NCBI GenBank assembly: GCA_036390995.1
Contig: DASWAT010000021.1
Coordinates: 1 to 46,232, forward strand
From: DASQQQ01 sp036390995
GTDB taxonomy: Bacteria > Actinomycetota > UBA4738 > HRBIN12
DNA length: 46,232 bases
Direction of reading: 5' to 3'
The translations under genes and the position numbers were made by a program. Numbering within the stretch: the stretch's first letter is position 1; each line of letters begins with the position of its first letter. A model generated the notes under the pieces. It was not told where the DNA came from, searched no databases, and saw nothing but the letters and a program-made list of their open reading frames with translations. Of the stretch, positions 1 to 7,829 are shown piece after piece.

Positions 1-102
1 ACGTCGGTGGATGCCGGTACGGTCATCACGTTGATCGAGTCCACCAACGAGTCGCCTCCGCCCACGGAGAGCCCATCCCCCACGGAGAGCCCGACGCCAT
101 GA
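1..102 (+). CDS. C-terminal end of a PASTA-domain protein (partial)
   Basis: Reading frame 1 is open from the window edge to a TGA at 100-102. The residues VDAGTVITLIEST match the end of a PASTA domain, the peptidoglycan/beta-lactam-binding repeat found outside the membrane in PknB-type Ser/Thr kinases and some penicillin-binding proteins. A Pro/Ser/Thr-rich tail (TESPSPTESPTP) follows. The stop overlaps the next gene's start as ATGA, so the two are probably co-translated. Only 33 residues are visible, so kinase and PBP cannot be told apart. Confidence 0.6.
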   Translation, partial: TSVDAGTVITLIESTNESPPPTESPSPTESPTP

Positions 103-1712
103 CCATGTGGTACGTGCAAGAGGAGTTCACCCCCGAGGAGCGGGAGCTCCTCTCGAAGTACTTCACGAACCTCGACGGTCCGGTATTCGCGCTCACGAAC
201 CTTCCCGAGGTCGTGAAGGGCGCGTTGTTCGCCCGGTACTCGCGGACCGCGAAGTCGCTCCGCCGGCTGTTCCTCGACGAGTTCGCCAAGGACGTCCACG
301 ACTTCAGCGTCACCGGCCGCGTCGGCACCGGACGGGCCGAGCGCCTGTACGACAACGTGTTCTTCGAATACGGCGACGACTCGGTGGCCCAGCTCGGCGG
401 CGTGCACCTGGCCTGCGAGCAGGCCTCCCAGCTCCTGGCCAAGGCCATCGAGTGGGGGCGGCTGGCCGCCTACCTCGAGCAGTCCACACGCTACATGCGT
501 TACGACGACAAGCCCGGCGGCCGGTGGCGCCTGACGGTGCCGCCCGAGATCGAGGGCACGCCCGTCGAGCCGGAGTACCAGGCCTTCGCCACGCGCACGT
601 TTGAGGCGTACGGGCGGATGTTCCAACCGCTGTACGACCACTTCGCCGCGAGGTTCCCGAAGGACCCGGAAGACTCCGACTTCATCTACCGCTCCACGAT
701 CACCGCGAAGACGTGTGACACGCTCCGGGTGCTGCTGCCGGCCGGCACCCGCTCGAACCTCGGCGTGTACGCCGACGGTCAGGCGTTCGAGATGATGCTG
801 CTCCGCCTGCGCGCGCACCCGCTCGCGGAGATGCGCGGGTACGCCGACCTCATGCTCACCGAGCTCCGCAAGGTGATCCCGTCGTTCCTCACGCGCGTGG
901 ACCTGCCGGACCGGGGCGTGGCCTGGTCCGAGCACCAGCGCGAGACCCGGGAGGCGACCGCCGAGGTGGCAGCCAAGCTCACGGCGGGCGTCGAGGCGCC
1001 CACCGGCGGTCCCGAGGTGACCCTGACCGACTGGGAGCCCGATGGTGAGGAGAAGATCGTGGCGGCGGCGCTGTACGCGGTGACCGAGCTCCCCGACGCC
1101 ACCCTCCTCGACGTGGCCCGCGGCCTGTCCGAGACCGAGCGGGCCGACGTGCTCCGCGCCTACGTCGGCGGGCGCGGGAACCGGCGGCACAAGCCGGGAC
1201 GCGCGTTCGAGCGCACCGGGTACCGGTTCGACGTGCTCTGCGACTACGGCGCGTTCCGCGACCTCCAGCGGCACCGCCCGCTCACGCTCGAGTGGCAGAC
1301 CCTCACACCGCAGCACGGCTACGCGACCCCCGAGCAGGTCGACGAGGCGGGCCTGTCCGACGAGTGGCACCGCGTGATGGACGACTCGGCGCAGACGTGG
1401 TCGAACGTGGCCGACGCCGTCGGCAAGGACGTCGCCCAGTACGCGGTCTCGATGGCGTACCGGATCCGGTTCGTCATGCAGATGAGCGCGCGCGAGGCTA
1501 TGCACCTGATCGAGCTCCGCTCCTCGCCCCAGGGTCACCCCACGTACCGTCGCGTCGCGCACACGATGCACGGCCTGATCCGCGACGTCGCGGAGCACCG
1601 GGCGATCGCCGACGCGATGACGTACGTGGACTACTCCGAGGTCGACCTGGAGCGCTTGGAGGCCGAGCGCCGGGCGGACGCGAAGCGCCGGGCGGCGCAG
1701 TCCGCCCCGTGA
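99..1712 (+). CDS. Tandem ThyX-like (FAD-dependent thymidylate synthase family) protein
   Basis: At 537 aa the protein is about twice the length of a normal ThyX (about 220-250 aa). It appears to hold two ThyX-type domains. The N-terminal half has LAAYLEQSTRY, which aligns with the ThyX signature RHRxxSxNExSxRY but lacks its RHR. The C-terminal half has RHRPLTLEWQTLTPQHGY, which keeps RHR but not the Ser/Glu pattern, followed by ELRSSPQGHPTYR, matching the family's later ELR segment. ThyX methylates dUMP using methylene-THF, FAD and NADPH. Because the signature is split and degenerate, activity here is uncertain. The ATG at 99 has GGAGAG upstream and overlaps the previous stop, and the stop overlaps the next start (GTGA). 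Confidence 0.75.
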   Translation: MTMWYVQEEFTPEERELLSKYFTNLDGPVFALTNLPEVVKGALFARYSRTAKSLRRLFLDEFAKDVHDFSVTGRVGTGRAERLYDNVFFEYGDDSVAQLGGVHLACEQASQLLAKAIEWGRLAAYLEQSTRYMRYDDKPGGRWRLTVPPEIEGTPVEPEYQAFATRTFEAYGRMFQPLYDHFAARFPKDPEDSDFIYRSTITAKTCDTLRVLLPAGTRSNLGVYADGQAFEMMLLRLRAHPLAEMRGYADLMLTELRKVIPSFLTRVDLPDRGVAWSEHQRETREATAEVAAKLTAGVEAPTGGPEVTLTDWEPDGEEKIVAAALYAVTELPDATLLDVARGLSETERADVLRAYVGGRGNRRHKPGRAFERTGYRFDVLCDYGAFRDLQRHRPLTLEWQTLTPQHGYATPEQVDEAGLSDEWHRVMDDSAQTWSNVADAVGKDVAQYAVSMAYRIRFVMQMSAREAMHLIELRSSPQGHPTYRRVAHTMHGLIRDVAEHRAIADAMTYVDYSEVDLERLEAERRADAKRRAAQSAP

Positions 1713-2884
1713 CCCATCACGCGGAGCGGGATCGCCCGCACCCAGGGACCCTCCGCGAGCTCGCCCTGCTCTTCCTCCGGCTGGGCTCGACGGCCTTCGG
1801 CGGTCCGGCGGTGCACATCGCGATGTTGCACGACGAGGTGGTGACCCGCCGCCGGTGGATGGACGAGCCCGAGTTCCTCGACCTCATGGGTGCGACGAAC
1901 CTGATCCCCGGCCCGAACTCAACCGAGATGGCGATCCACGTGGGACTCGCGCGGGCCCGGTGGAAAGGACTGATCGTGGCGGGGGTAAGCTTCGTCCTGC
2001 CGGCGATGCTGATCGTGCTCGCCCTGGCGTGGAGCTACGTCCGGTTCGGCACCACGCCGGCCGGCGAGAGCCTCCTGTACGGCATCTCACCGGTCGTCAT
2101 CGCGGTGGTGCTCCAGGCGCTCGGCAAGCTCGGCCGAACCGCGGTCAAGCGGTCGCCGCTCCTCGTCGCCGTCGGCGTGGCGGCGTTCACGCTCTACCTG
2201 ATCGGCGTGAACGAGCTCGTCGTGCTGTTCGGGGGCGGGCTCGTCGTCCTGCTCCTCCGAGGGGTGCCCGGCCTCGGCCACGGCTCGGTGGCGGGCCTGC
2301 TGGCCATCGGGCCGGCGTTCCTGCCACTCCCGGCGACCCTCGTGGACCCTCCGAACGTGGAGCTGGGGAAGCTGTTCCTGCTCTTCCTGAAGTTCGGCGC
2401 AGTCGTGTTCGGCAGCGGATACGTGCTACTCGCGTTCATCCGCGGGGACCTGGTGCACGGCCTCGGCTGGCTCACGGAGCGACAGCTCGTCGACGCGATC
2501 GCGGTCGGTCAGCTGACCCCGGGGCCGCTCTTCACCACCGCGACGTTCATCGGCTACGTGCTGGCAGGCCTTCCTGGGGCGATCCTCGCCACGGTGGGCA
2601 TCTTCCTTCCCGGGTTCGTCTTCGTGGCCTGCCTGCAACCCCTCGTTCGCGCGGTGCGAAGGCACGAGTGGACCGGCGACCTCCTCGACGGCGTGAACGT
2701 GGGCGCGCTGGGACTCATGGCCGGCGTGACGTGGCAGCTGGCTCGAGCGGCGATCGTCGACGTTCCGACTGCCGTGCTCGGCCTGGTCGCGGCGATCCTC
2801 TTGCTCCGGTTCAGGGTCAACTCGGCCTGGCTCGTGCTCGGCGGCGCCGTCGTGGGGCTCCTCGTCCACCCCTACGTGGGATGA
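1709..2884 (+). CDS. chrA: Chromate transporter (CHR family), fused two-domain form
   Basis: This 391-aa integral membrane protein has the two homologous CHR halves of the long ChrA family. The N-terminal half carries FGGPAVHIAMLHDEVV and NLIPGPNSTEMAIHVG. The C-terminal half carries FGSGYVLLAFIRGD and VGQLTPGPLFTTATFIGYV. Each half is followed by several hydrophobic segments. The family exports chromate, probably by anion or proton exchange, although many members have untested substrates. GTG at 1709 is chosen because it forms a GTGA overlap with the ThyX-like gene and sits just before the conserved N-terminus. It ends 16 bp before the convergent dsrE-like gene. Confidence 0.88.
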   Translation: MTHHAERDRPHPGTLRELALLFLRLGSTAFGGPAVHIAMLHDEVVTRRRWMDEPEFLDLMGATNLIPGPNSTEMAIHVGLARARWKGLIVAGVSFVLPAMLIVLALAWSYVRFGTTPAGESLLYGISPVVIAVVLQALGKLGRTAVKRSPLLVAVGVAAFTLYLIGVNELVVLFGGGLVVLLLRGVPGLGHGSVAGLLAIGPAFLPLPATLVDPPNVELGKLFLLFLKFGAVVFGSGYVLLAFIRGDLVHGLGWLTERQLVDAIAVGQLTPGPLFTTATFIGYVLAGLPGAILATVGIFLPGFVFVACLQPLVRAVRRHEWTGDLLDGVNVGALGLMAGVTWQLARAAIVDVPTAVLGLVAAILLLRFRVNSAWLVLGGAVVGLLVHPYVG

Positions 2885-2900
2885 ACGGCCGTGGGACTCC

Positions 2901-3257
2901 TTAGAACGCCACAACCTTGTCGGCCCACACCGTCCAGGCGGTGAGCTCCTCGAGCGAGGAGCGGCGAGCCCCGTTGGCCAGCCGGTCCCCCGGTATGCCT
3001 CGAGCGTCCAGGCAGGTCCCACAGCAGCCCACGTCGCCACCGTGACGCCCCACCGAACCGATGATCCGATCCAGGTGGTAGTAGCCGTCGGGCACCTTCT
3101 GGTCCGCGACGGCGCACCCCACCGCATCGCCGATCAGGAACACCCGGAGGTCGACGTCATCACACTTCGATAGCGAGCCGGCCAATCTCAGGGCGTTGTA
3201 GGAACGCTCCGACCCGTATGGTGGGTCGTTCACGACGATCAGCATCTTCTGGCTCAT
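2901..3257 (-). CDS. DsrE/DsrF-like small sulfurtransferase
   Basis: This 118-aa protein has the DsrE-like fold pattern: MLIVVNDPPYGSERSYNALRLA at the N-terminus (beta strand then helix), a central VFLIGDAVGCAVA, and a Cys cluster GCCGTCLDARGI. DsrE-family proteins carry persulfide sulfur on cysteines in sulfur trafficking. The start is the ATG overlapping the stop of the ArsR-rhodanese gene (ATGA at 3254-3257), so the two are coupled. The context suggests cytoplasmic handling of reactive sulfur species. The actual donor and acceptor are not visible. Confidence 0.8.
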   Translation of the reverse strand: MSQKMLIVVNDPPYGSERSYNALRLAGSLSKCDDVDLRVFLIGDAVGCAVADQKVPDGYYHLDRIIGSVGRHGGDVGCCGTCLDARGIPGDRLANGARRSSLEELTAWTVWADKVVAF

Positions 3258-3919
3258 CGCGCCGCCCCCACCTCGACGGGGAGCCTGGCGATCCGCCACT
3301 CCGGGAACCCGTCCTCGAGCCGTCGTGCCCGGATGCCCCGATGGCGCAGGATGTCGAGCGCCTCAGGGGCCAGCACGCAGTACGGGCCCCGACAGTACGC
3401 CACGATCTCCAGGTCGCGTGGCAGCTCCCCCAACCGTTGCTCCAGCTCGGGCAGCGGGATCGAAAGGGCACCGGGGATATGTCCGGCCTCGTACTCCTCC
3501 TGAGGACGGACGTCGAGCACCGCCGAGTCGCCAGCGCTCAGGCGGCCCAGGAGATCGTCCCTGGAGATCGGCTCGAGCTGGTCTCGAGCGTCGAAATAGT
3601 CCCGGACCACCTGGTCCACTTCGGCGAGCCGGGACCGGCCAAGGTCGCGAAGGGCGAAGTAGAACGCACACACCGCATCGTCGGCGAGGCGGTAGAAGAC
3701 CTTCACGCCCTCCCGGCGAGTCTCGACCAGCCGGGCACGGCGCAGGACCTGGAGATGGGCCGAGGTGTTGGTGACGCCCATCCTCGCCTCCCGGGCCAGG
3801 GTTTCGACCGACCGCTCACCCTGGCACAACAGGTCGACGAGCTCGATCCGCCTTGGGCTCGCCACGGCCTTGCCCAGACGCGCGAACTGCTCGAACAGGG
3901 TCTCCTTGACCTCGCTCAT
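3254..3919 (-). CDS. ArsR-family repressor fused to a rhodanese domain
   Basis: The protein is 221 aa. Residues about 1-95 form an ArsR winged helix (RRIELVDLLCQGERSVETLA, then NTSAHLQVLRRARLVETRREG). Residues about 115-215 form a rhodanese domain with the active-site loop CRGPYC. ArsR-rhodanese proteins are known as sulfur- or metalloid-responsive repressors, and the rhodanese Cys could sense persulfide. I use the ATG at 3919, which has GGAGGG ten bases upstream, rather than an ATG 13 codons earlier. The gene is divergent from the MFS gene and coupled to the DsrE-like gene. A palindrome between the divergent genes is the likely operator. Confidence 0.85.
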   Translation of the reverse strand: MSEVKETLFEQFARLGKAVASPRRIELVDLLCQGERSVETLAREARMGVTNTSAHLQVLRRARLVETRREGVKVFYRLADDAVCAFYFALRDLGRSRLAEVDQVVRDYFDARDQLEPISRDDLLGRLSAGDSAVLDVRPQEEYEAGHIPGALSIPLPELEQRLGELPRDLEIVAYCRGPYCVLAPEALDILRHRGIRARRLEDGFPEWRIARLPVEVGAAR

Positions 3920-3935
3920 CTTGACGTATCCCTCC

Positions 3936-3964
3936 AGTGTTCCAATACTCTTTAGCACATGCTA
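3936..3964. promoter_or_regulatory. Divergent control region with candidate ArsR operator and leaderless promoter
   Basis: AGTGTTCCAATACT (3936-3949) is an imperfect palindrome, with AGTGTT and AATACT differing at one position. It overlaps TACTCT (3946-3951), a -10-like hexamer exactly 7 nt before the ATG of the MFS gene at 3959. A second perfect repeat, TAGCA-CA-TGCTA (3953-3964), straddles that ATG. Repressor binding at 3936-3949 could block both divergent genes. The assignment to the neighbouring ArsR protein is inferred from position. Confidence 0.5.
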
Positions 3965-5305
3965 GAACGGTGGAGGAGCCACGGCAACCGGGTGCCCCTT
4001 GCCGAGGGTGTCGTCCCCCCCAGACCCGCGGTGGCGAGGCTCCGCGCACGCTCGGACGAGCCCGTCCGCCTGGGGATCCGTGAGAACCTCGCCCAGTTCT
4101 CGCTGCTGGTCGGCGTGAACGCCCTGGTTGGCGGCATGGTGGGCCAGGAGCGCACGGTCGTTCCGCTCCTGGCCACCAAGGTGTTCCACGTGGATGCGTT
4201 CACTGCGGCGCTCAGCTTCATCTTCGTGTTCGGTGCGGTGAAGGCCGTCACGAACCTGGTGGCCGGAACCCTCTCGGATCGCTTCGGGCGCAAGGCCGTC
4301 TTGGTGGCCGGATGGGTGGCCGGACTACCCGTTCCCCTCATCGTGATCTGGGCTCCTTCGTGGGGTTGGGTCGTGGCAGCCAATGCGCTTCTCGGCGTGA
4401 ACCAGGGCCTCACCTGGACCACCACCGTGAACATGAAGATCGACCTGGCGGGACCGGAGCGCCGGGGTCTGGCGATGGGGTTGAACGAGGCCTCGGGCTA
4501 CGGCGCCGTCGCCGCAACCGCACTCGCGACGGGGCTCATCGCCGAACACGCTGGGCTCCGGCCGGAGCCCTTCTTCCTCGGTCTGTCCTACGCCGCACTG
4601 GGGCTTGCGGTCTCGGTGCTCCTCGTCCGAGAGACGCGCGGGCACGCCGCGTTCGAGGCGAACGCGAACCTCTCCTCCTCACAGGGCCTCGGTCGAGGGC
4701 TCACGGCGGGCCGGGTGTTCGTCCTCACGAGCTTTCGGGAGCGGGCGTTGTCGGCATGCAGCCAGGCGGGCATGGTGAACAACCTCAACGATGGCATGGC
4801 TTGGGGGCTCTTCCCGCTGCTGTACGTCGAGCGCGGGCTGTCGGTCGCCGCCATCGGCGTGCTCGCCGCGATCTATCCAGCCGTGTGGGGGTTCGGGCAG
4901 CTGCTGACCGGGGCTCTTTCGGACCGGCTCGGTCGCAAGTGGATGATCACGACGGGGATGTGGGTCCAGGCGGCCGGGATCGCGATCATCGCCGGCGTCT
5001 CGGGGTTCGGGCTGTGGGCCGTTGGGTCGGTGCTCCTCGGGGCGGGGACCGCGATGGTCTACCCCACGCTGCTGGCCGCCGTGGGGGACGTCGCGCATCC
5101 TTCGTGGCGCGCTTCATCGGTCGGCGTTTACCGATCGTGGCGCGATGCGGGCTACGCGTTCGGGGCCGTCCTTGCCGGCGTGCTCGCCGACCGGTTCGGC
5201 ATCGCCGCCGCCATCTGGGCCATCGCGGGCCTCACCGCCGCCTCCGGGGTCGTCGTCGCCGTTCGCATGTACGAGACCCACCGCCCGACGGGATCCATGG
5301 GCTGA
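3959..5305 (+). CDS. Major facilitator superfamily transporter
   Basis: The 448-aa membrane protein has about 12 hydrophobic segments in two halves. The MFS motif A occurs in both: GTLSDRFGRKAVLVAG after TM2 and GALSDRLGRKWMITTG after TM8. The substrate cannot be read from the sequence. It is divergent from an ArsR-rhodanese repressor and a DsrE-like protein, so it may export a sulfur or metalloid compound, but that is inference from context. The start at 3959 has no Shine-Dalgarno but lies 7 nt from a TACTCT hexamer, suggesting leaderless translation. About 45 residues precede the first clear membrane segment, so a downstream start remains possible. Confidence 0.85.
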   Translation: MLERWRSHGNRVPLAEGVVPPRPAVARLRARSDEPVRLGIRENLAQFSLLVGVNALVGGMVGQERTVVPLLATKVFHVDAFTAALSFIFVFGAVKAVTNLVAGTLSDRFGRKAVLVAGWVAGLPVPLIVIWAPSWGWVVAANALLGVNQGLTWTTTVNMKIDLAGPERRGLAMGLNEASGYGAVAATALATGLIAEHAGLRPEPFFLGLSYAALGLAVSVLLVRETRGHAAFEANANLSSSQGLGRGLTAGRVFVLTSFRERALSACSQAGMVNNLNDGMAWGLFPLLYVERGLSVAAIGVLAAIYPAVWGFGQLLTGALSDRLGRKWMITTGMWVQAAGIAIIAGVSGFGLWAVGSVLLGAGTAMVYPTLLAAVGDVAHPSWRASSVGVYRSWRDAGYAFGAVLAGVLADRFGIAAAIWAIAGLTAASGVVVAVRMYETHRPTGSMG

Positions 5306-5357
5306 TGGCATGCCGGAGGGCCGGTTACGGCCCGCCCGGAACGGACCAACCGCGCTT

Positions 5358-6635
5358 CTATGAAGGCAGAGCGCTCACGTCGACGATCGGCGCCGTGCTG
5401 GTGAAGGGCAGCGCTTCGAGCTCGCGTCCGGTGACGGCGTCGAGGATCGCCACGCGATCGCCCAGCGCGACGTACAGCCGCAGGCCGTCGCCTGACAGAC
5501 CGAGCCCGGACACCGCGGCCGACATCGACCAGGTCGCGGACACGCCGAGGGTCGTGGTGTCGATGGCCGAGATCGACGAGGTCGTCCCGTCGGCGACCCC
5601 CACGAACAGCGTCCCGCCGTCGGCACTCACCCGCGCGCTCGTGTGCGACGCGCCGGCAACGGCGAGGGGCACGGTCGCGGTCTTCGTGATGTCGAGCGTG
5701 TCCGTCTCCATCACACTCACCAGGCCCCGAACGGCGTCCGCGATGTACAACCGGCCGCCGTCGGGCGATGCCGCGATGGCCTCGTGGCTCGCGGGCTGGT
5801 CCCAGAACCGGCGCGGCAGGCCCACGCAGTGCGCCCACCCCTCCTCGAGGTCCAGCACGTGGATGAACGACACGGTCCCGTTCTTCGGCGCCGGCGCGGC
5901 GTGTGGCGCGTACCCGGGGCGGGAGCTCGTGTAGAGCGTGTACAGCTGCGATCCGTCGGGCGCGTAGACCTGCTGCAGTCGCGTTCCCGGCATGCGCTCC
6001 GGCGGGCTCTTGAACGGGCCGAAGACGGGCTCGACCCGCCCTCGAGTCAGGTCGAGGACGGTCACCCGGTACACGGCCGGAGCCTCGGCCGGCAGGTGCT
6101 GGATCAGGAAGAGCCGCGAATCGTCGGTGGAGAACGCCTCGGGCTCGAAGTTCCCCCTCAGCTCGTAGCGGCGCGGTTCCAGGACGCCGGATGGATCGGC
6201 CACCACGATCGCGGTCCGCGAGCGTGGGAGCGGCACCCGCGGGTCCCAGCCTGCCGGCAGCGGGTCCATCAAGGCGACCGCGCCGCCGCTTCCCGAGGCC
6301 ACCCGGACGTCGAGGTCGCCGCGGATCCGCGTCGTCGATACGACCTCGCCCGATGTGCCGTCGAGCGTGTCGAGTTCGGTCGATCCACCCTGGCTGGAGG
6401 CGGAGAAGACGAGCGATCCGTCGGGGGCCGCCACACCCCCATCGCGCTCGAACACGAGCGAGCCCTGCGGCACCCGCACCGCGAGCGGTCCCCGATCGGT
6501 CCCCAGGAGCAGCGTCTCGGGCGGAACACGTCGTGCGGTCCCGCTCTCGCCCTCCTGGGAGCCACCTTCTGTGCATGCCGCCGCGAGCAGCAGCGCGGCC
6601 AGCGCCGGGACGACGATCCCAACCTTCGCGCGCAT
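5358..6635 (-). CDS. Secreted lipoprotein with YVTN/beta-propeller-like repeats
   Basis: The 425-aa protein begins with a lipoprotein signal, a hydrophobic run ending in the lipobox-like LLAAAC at about residue 20, so it is probably exported and lipid-anchored. The rest is rich in short beta-type repeats such as SPDGGRLYIADAVRGLVSV and SADGGTLFVGVADGTTSS, the pattern of YVTN or surface-layer beta-propellers. The ATG at 6635 follows a strong GGGAGGGAGG ribosome site; longer in-frame starts lack one. The promoter region is shared with the divergent gene at 6823. Its role is probably binding or structural and its ligand is unknown. Confidence 0.75.
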   Translation of the reverse strand: MRAKVGIVVPALAALLLAAACTEGGSQEGESGTARRVPPETLLLGTDRGPLAVRVPQGSLVFERDGGVAAPDGSLVFSASSQGGSTELDTLDGTSGEVVSTTRIRGDLDVRVASGSGGAVALMDPLPAGWDPRVPLPRSRTAIVVADPSGVLEPRRYELRGNFEPEAFSTDDSRLFLIQHLPAEAPAVYRVTVLDLTRGRVEPVFGPFKSPPERMPGTRLQQVYAPDGSQLYTLYTSSRPGYAPHAAPAPKNGTVSFIHVLDLEEGWAHCVGLPRRFWDQPASHEAIAASPDGGRLYIADAVRGLVSVMETDTLDITKTATVPLAVAGASHTSARVSADGGTLFVGVADGTTSSISAIDTTTLGVSATWSMSAAVSGLGLSGDGLRLYVALGDRVAILDAVTGRELEALPFTSTAPIVDVSALPS

Positions 6636-6822
6636 GTCGGCCTCCCTCCCGTTCCGAGCCGGATGCGGGCGCCTCATCTCTGTGGTTCTGACACAACTAC
6701 CCCGTCGAGGCCCCGAAGGTTCCATGGCCGGAGGAACCTCGGCACCGGCGAGGGCCTGGTCGGAACCCGAGGATGGTTCGGTCGGTCTGGTCGGGTATCC
6801 AGCCACACGGGAGGGAGGCGCG
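6636..6822. promoter_or_regulatory. Divergent intergenic region with small hairpin
   Basis: This is a 187-bp spacer between two divergent exported proteins, each with a GGGAGGG-type ribosome site at its edge. It holds a short inverted repeat, AGGTTCC (6717-6723) with GGAACCT (6733-6739) and a 9-nt loop. No confident promoter hexamers were picked out. Confidence 0.35.
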
Positions 6823-7584
6823 ATGCGCACGCTTCGGGTGCTCACGATGATCCTGGTGGTCGGAACCGTCTCCGCCCTACCGGGAGCGGCGGCGGCGAAC
6901 GGCGGCGCCTACATCTCGCTGAACCGAACCCACTACCTGCCCGGCCAGACGGCCGTCGCCACGACCTACGTGTCGGTCCCCGAGCGGGAACGAGCGCTGT
7001 TCGACCGGGGCCCCTTCTACGCCTACGTCCTCATGCCGAACACCTCCGAGCGTGGGAAGGAGCTCATCGGGGAGGACTCGATCCGCGTGGGAACCTTCAC
7101 CGTTCGCCGCGAGAAGGGCTCCACGTTCGAGCTGCGGGCATCGTTCCCGGTGCCCGATCTGCCGGGCGCGTTCTATACGGTGGCGCTGTGCAACGACCCC
7201 TGCACGATCTCAGGGTTCCGAGAACCGCTTACCGGCAGCCTCTCGATCGTCCACACCGAACGGGAAGGCGTCCTTCTCACCCAACGGTCGCGTCTGCAGG
7301 GGCGGATCTTCGCGCTGCGTCGACAGCTCCGAAAGGCCGAGCGTTCGAACGAGGAGCTGCAGACCGCGTTCGATCAGGGCGCGAAGGATCGCGAGTGGCT
7401 CGCGAACGAGGTGAACCGACTGAACACCGAGCTCACGGAGGAACGAGCACTGCCCACCGAAGCCCGACGACCCTTGGTCGGCGGCTGGGCGGTAGCCGCG
7501 GTCGTCGCCGGGCTCCTGGCCGTGGCACTGGCGCTGTGGCGGCGCAGACGCGCCTCGGCGATCCGCCTACCCGACACCGCTTGA
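6823..7584 (+). CDS. Exported membrane-anchored protein of unknown function
   Basis: I do not recognise the family. The 253-aa product has an N-terminal signal peptide (hydrophobic stretch ending near LPGAAAANG, about residue 26). A beta-rich extracellular region with two cysteines in CNDPC follows, then a predicted coiled coil (about residues 150-205, with LRRQLRKAERSNEELQ). A C-terminal transmembrane helix (about 218-236) ends in a basic WRRRRA stop-transfer. This suggests a surface protein held by its C-terminus on a coiled-coil stalk. The ATG at 6823 follows GGGAGGG. It is divergent from the beta-propeller lipoprotein, and the two may share control. Confidence 0.7.
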   Translation: MRTLRVLTMILVVGTVSALPGAAAANGGAYISLNRTHYLPGQTAVATTYVSVPERERALFDRGPFYAYVLMPNTSERGKELIGEDSIRVGTFTVRREKGSTFELRASFPVPDLPGAFYTVALCNDPCTISGFREPLTGSLSIVHTEREGVLLTQRSRLQGRIFALRRQLRKAERSNEELQTAFDQGAKDREWLANEVNRLNTELTEERALPTEARRPLVGGWAVAAVVAGLLAVALALWRRRRASAIRLPDTA

Positions 7585-7645
7585 GCTCGGGGGCCCTGAG
7601 CGGCCGGCCTCCGGCGCTCGATGGCAGCCCACCTGCGCTTTCGGG

Positions 7646-7651
7646 TACCCT
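7646..7651 (+). promoter_or_regulatory. Candidate -10 for the histidine operon
   Basis: TACCCT lies 10 nt before the ATG of the small membrane-protein gene that heads the histidine operon. It resembles the TANNNT hexamers seen before other starts in the window, but the spacing is a little long, so a very short leader is likely. Confidence 0.35.
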
Positions 7652-7661
7652 TGCGGTCCCC

Positions 7662-7829
7662 ATGGACCGTCAAGCGACGTTCCTGCTGGCCCTGGGCCTG
7701 CTCATCGCCGCCGCGGCGTTCGTCTCCGCGGCAGGCTGGATCCTGTTCGTCCGCGACCGGCAGGCGGGCCACGCGCCTCTGCCCGCCGGCGCCACCCATG
7801 CGCATCCTGAGGTCCGCGAGGAGCCGTAG
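7662..7829 (+). CDS. Small single-pass membrane protein heading the his operon
   Basis: This is a 55-aa ORF with one strongly hydrophobic helix (about residues 7-31, LLALGLLIAAAAFVSAAGWI), a short basic segment VRDRQ and a His/Pro-rich polar tail. Its TAG stop directly abuts the GTG start of hisD, so it is probably translated with hisD. I do not recognise the family. It is supported by its position, the start signal and the plausible membrane topology. It could be a short leader ORF rather than a functional protein. Confidence 0.5.
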   Translation: MDRQATFLLALGLLIAAAAFVSAAGWILFVRDRQAGHAPLPAGATHAHPEVREEP

